Below are positions 40,548 through 49,002 of a stretch of DNA of 64,000 bases, one piece after another. Every line of letters begins with the position of its first letter. Within the stretch, counting starts at the first letter, position 1. The notes under the pieces were generated by a model, which did no database searches, was not told the origin of the DNA, and saw only the letters and a program-made list of their open reading frames with translations. Origin of the DNA: Actinoplanes sp. TFC3 (GTDB taxonomy: Bacteria; Actinomycetota; Actinomycetes; Mycobacteriales; Micromonosporaceae). The stretch lies in contig NZ_LOJP01000001.1 in assembly GCF_001553785.1 (NCBI RefSeq), positions 2,281,969-2,345,968 on the forward strand. The letters run 5' to 3'. A program made the position numbers and the translations under genes.

Positions 40548-41599
40548 TGCAGGCGCTGTTCACGATCGTCCTCGAGATCCTGCTGGCGATCGTGGCCGGT
40601 ACCGCGCTGGGCATCGTGCTCGTGCGGCTGCTCCGCCGCTCCCGGCAGCGCCGCCAGGCCCGGTTGGCGGCTGGGCCGCGCCGCTCGCTGCTGGCCTTCG
40701 TGGCCGACAACGGCGAGGAGGGCAGTCACGACCTGGTGGCCATCCCGGAGGACGCCTGGCGCGCCGCCGAGCCGCACGCGCTGGCCTTGCTCCGCAAGCT
40801 GCGCGGCGAAGCCCACCTGGGCCTGGTCTCGGTGTTCCTGCGGCGGGGGACCGCCCGCACCGCCCTGGGTCAGTTGCACTCGCGCAGCCCAGTCCGGCGG
40901 GCCCGCGCGGCCCAGGTGCTCGGCGATCTGGAGTTGCGTCAGGCGGTGCCGGAGCTGTGCCGGTTGCTGACCGATCGGCATGACGAGGTGCGGGTTGTGG
41001 CCGTACGGGCGCTGGGTCGCATCGGTGACCCCGCAGCGGCCTGGCGCATCATCGCCGCGCTGGACCGCAGCGACCCCGTTCCCTCGCTGCTGGCCACGCA
41101 CACGCTGGTCCAGCTCGGGCCGGAGGCCGAGGTGACGCTGTCCGCCGCGCTGGACCACCCGCAGGCCCGGGTCCGCGCGGTGTGCCTGGACGCGCTCGGG
41201 CTGCTCGGCGCGACCGGGTCGGTGCATCGCATCGCCCGCGTGCTCAAGGAAGACACCCACCTGGACGTGCGGATCGCGGCTGCCGCGGCCCTGGGACGAC
41301 TGGGTACGCGCGGAGCCCTCGATCCCCTCACCCTCGCCCTGCACAGCTCGCGGCCACCGGCCCTGCGCGCGGCAGCGGCCAAGGCTCTGGGCGACCTCGG
41401 CGCGACCTCCGCCGTGCCCACCCTCACCGCGCTGCTCACCGACGACGCGTTCCACGTGGCCCACGAAGCCGCCCACGCCCTGCGCCACATCGGTCCTGAG
41501 GGGCTGGCCGCGCTGCAGGAGTCGGACTCGCCGCACGCCCTGGAGGCGCTGGCCTTGGCCGAGGTGCTCACCGAGCGGAAGGCAGGTGTCCCGGCGTGA
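40547..41599 (+). CDS. Membrane-anchored HEAT-repeat protein
   Basis: A 350-residue protein. One N-terminal transmembrane helix (about residues 5-27) is followed by a basic stretch, then from about residue 95 a series of HEAT/PBS-lyase-type repeats of about 31 residues, for example SPVRRARAAQVLGDLELRQA, HDEVRVVAVRALGRIGDPAA and THLDVRIAAAAALGRLGTRG. Such repeats make protein-binding solenoids on the cytoplasmic side. It is coupled by TGATG junctions to the receiver before it and the glycosyltransferase after it, so it may scaffold a signal to the synthase. That role is inferred. Confidence 0.82.
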   Translation: MQALFTIVLEILLAIVAGTALGIVLVRLLRRSRQRRQARLAAGPRRSLLAFVADNGEEGSHDLVAIPEDAWRAAEPHALALLRKLRGEAHLGLVSVFLRRGTARTALGQLHSRSPVRRARAAQVLGDLELRQAVPELCRLLTDRHDEVRVVAVRALGRIGDPAAAWRIIAALDRSDPVPSLLATHTLVQLGPEAEVTLSAALDHPQARVRAVCLDALGLLGATGSVHRIARVLKEDTHLDVRIAAAAALGRLGTRGALDPLTLALHSSRPPALRAAAAKALGDLGATSAVPTLTALLTDDAFHVAHEAAHALRHIGPEGLAALQESDSPHALEALALAEVLTERKAGVPA

Positions 41600-43053
41600 T
41601 GCTGGAGCTGGTCCGGGACGTCCTGCGCTGGGCGGACCTCGGCATCTTCGTCTATTTCGTGGCGCTCAACAGCGGCTACCTGATCCTGATCGCCCTGGCC
41701 GGGCTGGAGTTCGCCAAGCACCTGCGCCGGATGCCGTTCGCGGGCTCCGACGACATGTTCCGCAGCCCGCTCACCCTGCCGGTGTCGGTGATCATGCCGG
41801 CGTACAACGAGGGGCCGGGCATCGTGGCGGCCGTGCAGGCGATGACCGCGCTGCGCTACCCGCGCTACGAGATCGTGGTGGTTGACGATGGCTCCAGCGA
41901 CGACACGTTCGAGCAGTTGCGCACCGGCTTCGAGCTGGTCGAGGTGCCGCGGGTGGTGCCCGACGACGTGGCGTACCGCTCGCAGGTGCTGGCCGTGTAC
42001 GTGGCCCGCGCCAATCCGGAGACGCTGACGGTGGTGCGCAAGACCAACGGCGGCAAGGCGGACGCGCTCAACGTCGGCATCAATTTGTCCCGGCATCCGC
42101 TGATCTGCATGGTCGACGCCGACTCGGTGCTCGACCCGGACGCGTTGCTGTCGGTGGCCAAGCCCTTCGGTGACGACCCGCTGCGCGTGGCGGCCTGCGG
42201 CGGGGTGGTGCGCATCGCCAACGGCTGCAAGGTGATCGGTGGGCGCGTCGTCGACGTGCGGATGCCCAAGCCGTGGCTGCTGCGCATTCAGGTGGTCGAA
42301 TATTTGCGGGCGTTCCTGATGGGCCGCACCGGATGGTCGCGGCTGGGCGGGCTGGTGGTGATCTCCGGGGCGTTCGGAGTGTTCCGGCGCGATCTGGTGG
42401 TGGAGATCGGTGGCTTGGACCCCGGCACCATCGGCGAGGACGCGGAGCTGGTCGTGCGCCTGCACCACCACCTGCGCCAGCGCAAGCAGGACTACCGGGT
42501 CATCTTCGTGGCCGAGCCGGTGAGCTGGAGCGAGGCGCCGTCGAGCCTGCGGGTGCTGGGCCGCCAGCGCCGCCGCTGGCACCGGGGCATCGCCGAGATC
42601 CTGGGCAAGCACCGCACCATGATCGGCAACCCGCGCTACGGGCGGATCGGGTTGGTCGCCTTGCCCTACTACGTGGTCTTCGAGCTGCTGGCCCCGTTCA
42701 TCGAGCTGGCTGCCCTGCTGCTGTTGCCGCTCGGGCTCTGGGCCGATGCCATCAACACGGGGTTCGCGCTGGAGTTCGTGCTGGTGGCGTACGGATATGG
42801 CATGCTCGTCAGCCTTTCCGCCCTGTTCATCGAGGAGGTCTCGTTCCACCGCTACCCCCGGTGGTCCGATCTCGCGCGCGGCATGGCAGCGGCCTTCCTG
42901 GAAAACTTCGGATACCGCCAGATCCTGGCGTTCGCGCAGGTCCGAGGTGCTCTGGCCGCGGTGCACGGGCGTCAAGCCGTGTGGGGCGTGATGAACCGCG
43001 AGGGCTTCGACTCAACCCTGGAAAGCGCCGGATCGTTGCATCGGGTGCCGTAA
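41599..43053 (+). CDS. Membrane glycosyltransferase, GT2 family
   Basis: A processive-type GT2 enzyme of 484 residues with N- and C-terminal transmembrane helices. The catalytic series is complete: VVDDGSSDDT, the metal site DADS, GEDAEL and the acceptor-site QRRRWHRG. It resembles PgaC/NodC/HasA-like synthases that make and export polysaccharide from UDP-sugars. ATG 41599 overlaps the HEAT gene stop (TGATG); GTG 41596 is one codon earlier. The 3' end overlaps a convergent DUF3159 gene by 42 bp. The polymer is not known. Confidence 0.88.
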   Translation: MLELVRDVLRWADLGIFVYFVALNSGYLILIALAGLEFAKHLRRMPFAGSDDMFRSPLTLPVSVIMPAYNEGPGIVAAVQAMTALRYPRYEIVVVDDGSSDDTFEQLRTGFELVEVPRVVPDDVAYRSQVLAVYVARANPETLTVVRKTNGGKADALNVGINLSRHPLICMVDADSVLDPDALLSVAKPFGDDPLRVAACGGVVRIANGCKVIGGRVVDVRMPKPWLLRIQVVEYLRAFLMGRTGWSRLGGLVVISGAFGVFRRDLVVEIGGLDPGTIGEDAELVVRLHHHLRQRKQDYRVIFVAEPVSWSEAPSSLRVLGRQRRRWHRGIAEILGKHRTMIGNPRYGRIGLVALPYYVVFELLAPFIELAALLLLPLGLWADAINTGFALEFVLVAYGYGMLVSLSALFIEEVSFHRYPRWSDLARGMAAAFLENFGYRQILAFAQVRGALAAVHGRQAVWGVMNREGFDSTLESAGSLHRVP

Positions 43054-43659
43054 CCCCGGGTGATCGGCGGGCAGGCTGCGCCGGATCACCCACCAGCTCA
43101 CCGCCAGGCTCGCTGCCACCAACGGCCAGGTCAGCACGCCCCGCGCGATCCCCAGCGCCACCACCGCATGCGCCGCCCACAGCGGGATGAAGATCGCCAA
43201 CCGCACGACATACTGCAAGACCCAGATCCAGGACCCGCGACTGTACGCCCGCAGCAGCGCCGGATCCCGTCGCCACCTCGTCTTCTGGCCCAGCACCGCG
43301 CCCACGATCACCCCGAGCAGCGGCCACCGGATGACGATGCTGACCGCCCAGGCCAGCGCGCTCGCCGCGTTCGTGACGATCTGCAGCAGGAAGAAGTCCT
43401 CCGCGCGCCCGGTGCGCAACGCCACCAGCGCGGCCACACACACGCCCAGCAGCCCGATCAGCACCGCGCGTGGCTTGTCGCCGCCGCGCAGCCGGATCAC
43501 GCCGACGATCACGGCGGCCACCACCGCGGCCCCGGCGCCGGTCCAAATCGAGCGTCCGCCGGCCAGCCACCCGGCCACGAACACCACCGGTGGCACCGTC
43601 GCGTCCAACGCGGCCCGCCGTCCGCCCAGCAGATCGGCCAGCGACTCCGGCTCCGCCAC
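43012..43659 (-). CDS. DUF3159 membrane protein
   Basis: A 215-residue protein with about six hydrophobic helices. The head LADLLGGRRAALDATVPPVV and the loop GQKTRWRRDPALLRAYSRGS are diagnostic of DUF3159, an actinobacterial membrane family without assigned function. Start ATG 43659. It is convergent with the glycosyltransferase and divergent from the methyltransferase gene. Confidence 0.85.
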   Translation of the reverse strand: MAEPESLADLLGGRRAALDATVPPVVFVAGWLAGGRSIWTGAGAAVVAAVIVGVIRLRGGDKPRAVLIGLLGVCVAALVALRTGRAEDFFLLQIVTNAASALAWAVSIVIRWPLLGVIVGAVLGQKTRWRRDPALLRAYSRGSWIWVLQYVVRLAIFIPLWAAHAVVALGIARGVLTWPLVAASLAVSWWVIRRSLPADHPGLRHPMQRSGAFQG

Positions 43660-43684
43660 GCCGCCCCCTCATCCCGCGCCTGAG

Positions 43685-43703
43685 AAAGGCAAGCCTACCT
43701 TTA
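43685..43703. promoter_or_regulatory. Weak DtxR/IdeR-like box
   Basis: Read on the minus strand, TAAAGGTAGGCTTGCCTTT matches the 19-bp iron-box consensus TTAGGTTAGGCTAACCTAA at about 12 positions. It lies six bases before the methyltransferase GTG and 26 bp upstream of the DUF3159 start. The match is poor and no iron gene is adjacent. Confidence 0.2.
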
Positions 43704-43708
43704 CCTGT

Positions 43709-44311
43709 GTGACAAGAACACCGGGCGATGCCCAGCCACCGGCGGCGAGCTACTCCTTGGCGCACTTCGAGAACCTGTACCTGGCCAAGGACGACCCCTG
43801 GGACAACGCGACCAAGTGGTCCGACCAGCGCAAATACGCCGTCACCATGGCCAGCCTGCCACAGCAGCGCTACCGCAACGCCTACGAGCCGGGCTGCGCG
43901 GTCGGCATCCTCAGCCGCCTGCTGGCCGCTCGTTGCGACGCGCTACTGGCCGTAGATGCCGTCCAGGCGGCGGTGTCCCAGGCCGCCGGATATGTGGCCG
44001 ATCTGTCCCACGTCCGGGTGGGCACCGCGGTGCTACCGGCCGACCTACCCGACGACACGTTCGACCTGATCGTGATCGGTGACCTGCTGTATTACCTCAG
44101 CGCCGAGGACCTGCAGGCGACCGTGGACGGGCTGATCGCGCGGCTGGAACCGGGTGGTGACCTGGCCGTCGTGCACTTCCGCGACCGCGACCACGGCGGC
44201 AACTTCGACGGCTTCAACGCCCACGCCATGCTGGTCGACCATGCGGAACTGACGCCGCTGGTGCATCACGACGACGACTGGTTCCTGCTCGACATCCTGC
44301 GGCGCTCGTAG
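43709..44311 (+). CDS. SAM-dependent methyltransferase, NodS-like
   Basis: A 200-residue class I methyltransferase. The N-terminal AHFENLYLAKDDPWDNATKW and YRNAYEPGCAVGILSRLLAA (SAM motif I, E-P-G-C-A-x-G) match the nodulation S family. Motif IV is DLIVIGDLLYYLS. NodS enzymes N-methylate a chitooligosaccharide amine, and the substrate here is unknown. GTG 43709 is the start. Its end is one base from the convergent MarR gene. Confidence 0.85.
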   Translation: MTRTPGDAQPPAASYSLAHFENLYLAKDDPWDNATKWSDQRKYAVTMASLPQQRYRNAYEPGCAVGILSRLLAARCDALLAVDAVQAAVSQAAGYVADLSHVRVGTAVLPADLPDDTFDLIVIGDLLYYLSAEDLQATVDGLIARLEPGGDLAVVHFRDRDHGGNFDGFNAHAMLVDHAELTPLVHHDDDWFLLDILRRS

Positions 44312-44312
44312 G

Positions 44313-44747
44313 TCACTCGTTGATGCGCCGCAACGCCTCCCGCAGGTCCTTACGCTCCGGGACGCTGAGCGGCGCAAGCAGTTCCTTCTCCGCGGCGTCG
44401 CTGGCCCTGGTGGCATCGCGGACCGTGGCCCGCCCGTGCTCGGTCAGCTCCACCACGTTGCGGCGGCGGTCCTGCGGGTGTGGCTGCCGGCTGACCAGGC
44501 CCTTGCGTTCCAGCACATCAAGCAAGGCGACCATTGTCGTACGGTCGGAGCCCACCCGCTGTGCCACCTCGTGCTGAGAACTCGACTCGGCGCCGGCCAG
44601 CACGATCAGCACCCCCAGTTCGCGCCCGTCGATGCCGTACGGCGCCAGGGCCTCGCGATGCAACTCCTCCAGCCGTAGAGCCGCGTGCTTGAACAGATAA
44701 CCCAAGCGCGCGCTCAGCTCCGGCGTGCCCTCTTCCCCGCTCGACAT
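44313..44747 (-). CDS. MarR family transcriptional regulator
   Basis: A 144-residue MarR repressor. SSSQHEVAQRVGSDRTTMVA is the recognition helix-turn-helix, followed by LLDVLERKGLVSRQPHPQDR, the wing, and a dimerisation helix. There is no cysteine at the OhrR position. It is divergent from an NAD(P)-dependent oxidoreductase with a 21-bp palindrome in the 55-bp gap, the standard layout of a MarR repressor and its target. Confidence 0.9.
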   Translation of the reverse strand: MSSGEEGTPELSARLGYLFKHAALRLEELHREALAPYGIDGRELGVLIVLAGAESSSQHEVAQRVGSDRTTMVALLDVLERKGLVSRQPHPQDRRRNVVELTEHGRATVRDATRASDAAEKELLAPLSVPERKDLREALRRINE

Positions 44748-44770
44748 GCTCCGATCATACGGCTACGCTG

Positions 44771-44791
44771 ATCGTCAGTATTACTGACGAT
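44771..44791. promoter_or_regulatory. Perfect 21-bp MarR operator palindrome
   Basis: ATCGTCAGTA and TACTGACGAT are perfect 10-bp arms around a single T. The site is centred between the MarR start (44747) and the oxidoreductase start (44803), and occupies the space where the core promoters must lie. A TTG start at 44791 for the oxidoreductase would fall inside it, which supports ATG 44803. Confidence 0.8.
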
Positions 44792-44802
44792 TGGAGCTAC
44801 TG

Positions 44803-45747
44803 ATGATTCTGGTAACCGGCGGCCTCGGCTTCATCGGCTCGCACGCCGTGCAGGCCCTGCTCGACCGCGACGAGGAATGCGTGCTCGTGCAGCGCCGGGC
44901 TGCCGAGGTCCCGCCCGGCCGCTTCACCCGCCCGGTGCAAGTCGAGCAGGGCGACGTGGCCGACCTCGGCACCCTGCTCGACATCGGCAAGCGCCACCGC
45001 ATCACCGGCATCGTGCACCTGGCCGGCTCGATGCCCTGGCCGCCCAGCGACGAGCCGGCCGTCGCGGCCACCCGCCGCTCGCTCGGCAGCCTGCTCAATG
45101 TTCTGCAAGCCGCCACCGACTGGGGTGTCCAGCGCGTCGGCGTGGCCAGCACCATCGGCGTCTACTTCGGCGGCGCCGTCGCTGGTGCCCTGCGCGAGGA
45201 TCAGCCCCTGTCGATGGGACCCGGCCCGGTCATCCCCACGTTCAAGAAGATCGGCGAGCTGCTCAACGGCTTTGTGGCCGGTGCCGCCGGCCTCGACGTC
45301 GTCAACTACCGGATCTCCGGCACCTGGGGACCCCTGGGTCACGCCGACCCCTTTTTCGCCGGCCCTGCCCTCATCCACGCCGCCGCCGCAGGTGAGCCGG
45401 CCGACCTGTCCACCCTGTACGCCCAGCCGCACGCCGAGGACGCCCTCGACCTCTGCTACGTCAAGGATACCGGCCGGGCCATCGCGCTGCTGCAAACCGC
45501 CGGCACCCTCAACCACCCGACCTACAACGTCGCCTCGGGCCGCCCCACCAGCAACGCCGAGGTAATCGCGGCGATCAAGAAGGTTGTGCCGGACGCCCAG
45601 GTTGACCTGCCGGTGGGTGGGGAAGGCTCGGATGCGTACCTCGACATCACCCGGCTGCACGAGGACACGGGCTACCAGCCGGAGTACGACACCGAGCGGG
45701 CGGCCGCGGAGTACATCGCCTGGCTGCGAGCGGGAAACGAGCGGTAG
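44803..45747 (+). CDS. NAD(P)-dependent epimerase/dehydratase
   Basis: A 314-residue extended short-chain dehydrogenase. The nucleotide-binding start is ILVTGGLGFIGSHAVQALLD, and GIVHLAGS follows. The catalytic Tyr-x3-Lys is not in its usual form in the IPTFKKIGELLNGFVAG region, so the substrate class is uncertain. ATG 44803 is the start, behind TTGGAG. Its promoter overlaps the MarR palindrome, so it is the probable target of that repressor. Confidence 0.85.
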   Translation: MILVTGGLGFIGSHAVQALLDRDEECVLVQRRAAEVPPGRFTRPVQVEQGDVADLGTLLDIGKRHRITGIVHLAGSMPWPPSDEPAVAATRRSLGSLLNVLQAATDWGVQRVGVASTIGVYFGGAVAGALREDQPLSMGPGPVIPTFKKIGELLNGFVAGAAGLDVVNYRISGTWGPLGHADPFFAGPALIHAAAAGEPADLSTLYAQPHAEDALDLCYVKDTGRAIALLQTAGTLNHPTYNVASGRPTSNAEVIAAIKKVVPDAQVDLPVGGEGSDAYLDITRLHEDTGYQPEYDTERAAAEYIAWLRAGNER

Positions 45748-45884
45748 GCCGGTGGGGGCCTCGGGCTGTCGTGTCCGGCGGCGAGCTTGGCGGCAGTCTC
45801 GCGGGCTTCGCTGAGGGAGGGCGCTTCAGCGCCGGGGCAGGCTACTGGAAACGAGCCGCCATCTATTAGATAGATGAACTCCTA

Positions 45885-45927
45885 TTGACAGCGTCGTAAC
45901 AGGGCCGCAATCTGTGTGAACGTTCAC
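45885..45927 (+). promoter_or_regulatory. Promoter and LacI-type operator of the arabinofuranosidase gene
   Basis: A TTGACA -35 element at 45885-45890 is followed 17 bp later by CAATCT (45908-45913) as a weak -10. Immediately after it is the perfect 12-bp palindrome GTGAACGTTCAC (45916-45927), the shape of actinobacterial LacI-family operators. Its position over the transcription start would give repression. The coding start is at 45951. Confidence 0.55.
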
Positions 45928-45950
45928 TGCTGCCAGTGGAAGGCTCACTT

Positions 45951-47426
45951 ATGAGGGTTTGGCGAAGGATTCTGGCTGTTGGCGCTGCCGCTATGTGCAC
46001 GGTCACCGCGCTTGTTGGCGTGCCGGGCCCGGCCCAAGCAGCCGGCACGCTGCCGTGTGACATCTACGCGAGCGGCGGCACTCCCTGCGTTGCCGCGCAC
46101 AGCACCACCCGCGCCCTGTTCGGCTCGTACGGCGGCTCGCTCTATCAGGTGAGGCGGTGGTCGGATGGGGCTACCTCGAACATCGGGGTGCTCAGTGCCG
46201 GGGGCTACGCCAATGCGGCCACTCAGGACTCGTTCTGCTCGGGCACGTACTGCACGATTGTGCGGATCTATGACCAGACCTCGCGGCACAACGATTTGAC
46301 CATCGCGCCCGGGGGTGGGGCCAATCCGACGGCTGATCAGGGGGCGAACGCGGCGGCGCTGCCGGTGACGGCGGGTGGGCACAAGGTGTACGGCGTCTAC
46401 ATCTCCGCGGGCAACGGCTACCGCAACAACGCCACGAACGGGGTGGCCACCGGCAGCGCGCCCGAGGGCATGTACATGGTCACCGAGGGCACCCACGTCA
46501 ACGACCGGTGCTGCTTCGACTACGGCAACGCCGAGACCAACAACATGGACACCGGCAACGGCGACATGGACGCCATCTACTTCGGCAACCTGTGCTGGTT
46601 CTCGCCGTGCTCGGCCGGACCGCGGGTGGCTGCGGACCTCGAAAACGGCCTGTTCGCGGGCGGGGACGGCTCGTGGACGGCGAACACGGGCCGCAACAGC
46701 GCCTTCGTGACTGCGGTCTTGAAGAACAACGGCACGTCGGCGTACGCCCTCAAGGATGGCAATGCCCAGTCGGGTGGCCTGGCCACGCGGTACAACGGCG
46801 CGTTGCCGAGCCAGTCGGGTTACCGGCCGATGACCAAGCAGGGCGCGATCATTCTGGGCATCGGCGGGGACAACAGCAACGGCTCGGTCGGCTCGTTCTT
46901 CGAGGGCGTGATGACCAGCGGCTACCCCAGCGATGCCACGGAGAACTCGGTGCAAGCCAACATCGTGTCGGTGGGCTACGGCAAGAGCGTCACGTTTCCG
47001 GTCAACGGGGCTACGTACCGGCTGACGAACCTGCAGAGTGGCAAGGTGCTCGACGCGGTGAACTGCGGGACGGCCAACGGCACGGCGGTCGACCAGTGGG
47101 ATGCGCTGGGCAACACCTGCCAGCAGTGGCGCTTTACGAGCGTCGGGGCGAACAAGTGGACCATCACCAACGTCAACGCGAACAAGGTGCTGGATGCGGT
47201 CAACTGCGGATTGGCCCTCGGTACGGCGGTCAACCTCTGGCAGTCGCTGGGCAACACCTGTCAGCAGTGGGCGGTGATCCCGGCCGGCAACGGGCGCTAC
47301 GAACTCGTGGTCGAGAACAGCGGCATGGTGCTCGACGACACCAACTGCGGCACGGCCAACGGCACCAAGGCCCAGCTCTGGATGTGGCTCAACAACACCT
47401 GCCAGCTGTGGTCGATAGCGCCCTGA
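45951..47426 (+). CDS. Secreted alpha-L-arabinofuranosidase (GH54) with ricin-type lectin domain
   Basis: A 491-residue exported enzyme. After a Sec signal (cleavage near residue 30, AQAAGT) residues about 35-340 match the GH54 arabinofuranosidase catalytic domain: PCDIYASGGTPCVAAHSTTR, the vicinal CC at 187-188, the putative nucleophile Glu231 in ADLENGLFAG and acid Asp307 in IILGIGGDNSN. The C-terminal 130 residues form a ricin-B beta-trefoil with three repeats ending in QQW/QLW, in place of the CBM42 of fungal enzymes. It removes arabinose side chains from plant polymers. A LacI-type operator lies at its promoter. Confidence 0.92.
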   Translation: MRVWRRILAVGAAAMCTVTALVGVPGPAQAAGTLPCDIYASGGTPCVAAHSTTRALFGSYGGSLYQVRRWSDGATSNIGVLSAGGYANAATQDSFCSGTYCTIVRIYDQTSRHNDLTIAPGGGANPTADQGANAAALPVTAGGHKVYGVYISAGNGYRNNATNGVATGSAPEGMYMVTEGTHVNDRCCFDYGNAETNNMDTGNGDMDAIYFGNLCWFSPCSAGPRVAADLENGLFAGGDGSWTANTGRNSAFVTAVLKNNGTSAYALKDGNAQSGGLATRYNGALPSQSGYRPMTKQGAIILGIGGDNSNGSVGSFFEGVMTSGYPSDATENSVQANIVSVGYGKSVTFPVNGATYRLTNLQSGKVLDAVNCGTANGTAVDQWDALGNTCQQWRFTSVGANKWTITNVNANKVLDAVNCGLALGTAVNLWQSLGNTCQQWAVIPAGNGRYELVVENSGMVLDDTNCGTANGTKAQLWMWLNNTCQLWSIAP

Positions 47427-47481
47427 AGGCGAGGAGGCTCGGCGAGGATTGATCAGGAGCAACTTCGGGGAAGCTAGCCGC

Positions 47482-48657
47482 ATGGCTGATTCGATGGAGG
47501 CTGTGCGGCGGCTTCTCGAGCTGCGCCACCGCAGCCGGCCGGAGGACCTGCCTCCGGCCCTGGCCGCCGTGGCGCCGCTGCTCGGCGCCGATCGGATCGT
47601 CGCGCTGATGATCGACTACGAGCAGATTTCGTTATGGCCCCTACGCGGTACGCCCGGGGACACCGATCCGCGCAAGGTCAATGACACCGTGGCCGGCCAC
47701 GCATTCCGCACCACGCAGCCCACCGACGAGGACTCCTGCATCTGGTTGCCGATGCTGCACGGGGCCGAGCGCCTCGGGGTGCTGGAGGTCAGCCTGCACA
47801 CCGATCCCGACGAGCAGTTGCGCCGCGACCTGACGGTGATCGCCGCGCTGGTGGCCGAGCTGATCGCCAGCCGGCGCTTCTACGGTGACGCGGTCGAGCT
47901 GACCCGGCGCCGGATGCCGATGCAGCTGGCCGCCGAGATCATTTGGAACCAGCTCCCGCCGCTGACCTTCGCGGCGAACCGGGCGCTGGTCACCGCCGTG
48001 CTCGAACCCTGCTACGACGTGGGCGGCGACGCGTTCGACTACGCGGCGAACGGCGATGTGCTGCATGTGGCGTTGTTCGACACGGTGGGACATGGGATCA
48101 GTGCGAGCGGGCTGACGACGCTGACGCTGAATACGTACCGTAATGCCCGTCGCTCGGGCCTTGGGCTGGCCGACACCTACCGGTCGATCGACAAATGGAT
48201 CCGCTCGCAGTTCCCCGGGTCTTTCGTGACAGCGGTGCTCGCCGAGCTGGACACGACCACCGGCGTCTACCGGCGGATCGCGGCGGGCCATCCGGCCGAG
48301 CTGCACCTGCGCGGCGAGCTGCCGATGCCGGCGCTGCCCACGCCGACCGCGCTACCGCTGGGGCTCGGGCACATGGTGAAACGGCCACCCAGCGTCACCG
48401 AGGTGCTGCTCGAACCGGGCGACACGCTGGTTCTCTACACCGATGGGATCACCGAGGCGCGCTCGGCAGACGGGGAGCTGTTCGGCGTCGACCGGCTCGG
48501 CGAGTTCGTGTGCGCGCAGCTGAGCACCCGCACCCCGGCGGCGGAGATGATGCGGTGCCTGATCCACGAGATCGTCTCCTACGAGAACGGCGAGCTGCGC
48601 GACGACGCCACCGCTGCGGTCGTGCAATGGAATCCCGAATCGATTGAATTTCAATAG
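47482..48657 (+). CDS. PP2C/SpoIIE-type serine phosphatase with GAF-like domain
   Basis: A 391-residue protein. The N-terminal part (about 1-135) is a GAF-like sensor. The C-terminal PP2C/SpoIIE domain shows CYDVGGDAFDYA, DTVGHGISASGLTTL and LYTDGITEARS, with the acidic residues that bind metals. These phosphatases usually act on anti-sigma-factor antagonists in partner-switching systems, but no anti-sigma gene is adjacent. ATG 47482 is preferred over the TTG at 47449. Confidence 0.87.
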   Translation: MADSMEAVRRLLELRHRSRPEDLPPALAAVAPLLGADRIVALMIDYEQISLWPLRGTPGDTDPRKVNDTVAGHAFRTTQPTDEDSCIWLPMLHGAERLGVLEVSLHTDPDEQLRRDLTVIAALVAELIASRRFYGDAVELTRRRMPMQLAAEIIWNQLPPLTFAANRALVTAVLEPCYDVGGDAFDYAANGDVLHVALFDTVGHGISASGLTTLTLNTYRNARRSGLGLADTYRSIDKWIRSQFPGSFVTAVLAELDTTTGVYRRIAAGHPAELHLRGELPMPALPTPTALPLGLGHMVKRPPSVTEVLLEPGDTLVLYTDGITEARSADGELFGVDRLGEFVCAQLSTRTPAAEMMRCLIHEIVSYENGELRDDATAAVVQWNPESIEFQ

Positions 48658-48664
48658 ATACTGA

Positions 48665-48796
48665 GCGACAGTCAATACACTGCCGCTGTTCCCGGTGGCC
48701 GTCGGCGCCATGGTGCTGGGGCTGCTGATGGTGGTGCTGCGGGCTCTGCTGCAGCAGGCCACTATGCTTCGCACCGACATGGAAACGGTGATCTGA
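48665..48796 (+). pseudogene. DUF2975 gene remnant, C-terminal part only
   Basis: Just after the phosphatase gene a frame that opens at a TGA reads LPLFPVAVGAMVLGLLMVVL followed by RALLQQATMLRTDMETVI and stops at 48796. This matches the last helix and tail of DUF2975 membrane proteins, which are normally about 150-200 residues and precede a YozG-like HTH. Only about 43 codons remain and no good start is visible. The stop overlaps the HTH gene start (TGATG), as in intact pairs. Confidence 0.6.
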
Positions 48797-49002
48797 TGCC
48801 GATCGTCGTGCGCATCGACGTCGAGCTGGCCGAGCGCAAGATGAGCGTGGGGGAGTTCGCCGAGCGGGTGGGCCTGACCCCGGCCAACGTGGCGGTGCTC
48901 AAGAACGGCAGGGCCAAGGCGGTGCGGTTCAGTACGCTCGAAGCGATGTGCCGGGTGCTCGAATGCCAGCCGGGGGACCTGCTGGAGTGGGTGGAGGATT
49001 AG
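48796..49002 (+). CDS. YozG-like Cro/C1 helix-turn-helix regulator
   Basis: A 68-residue XRE-type regulator. The helix-turn-helix is MSVGEFAERVGLTPANVAVL with KNGRAKAVRFSTLEAMCRVL and a terminal CQPGDLLEWVED, typical of the HTH_26/YozG family. These regulators nearly always follow a DUF2975 membrane protein, here reduced to a fragment. The stop overlaps the mannosyltransferase start (TAGTG), so it is coupled to that gene. Confidence 0.9.
   Translation: MPIVVRIDVELAERKMSVGEFAERVGLTPANVAVLKNGRAKAVRFSTLEAMCRVLECQPGDLLEWVED

Noticed and set aside
43685..43703. Iron-responsive DtxR/IdeR regulation of the methyltransferase
   Set aside because: Only about 12 of 19 consensus positions match and no iron-related gene is adjacent; kept as a low-confidence feature only.
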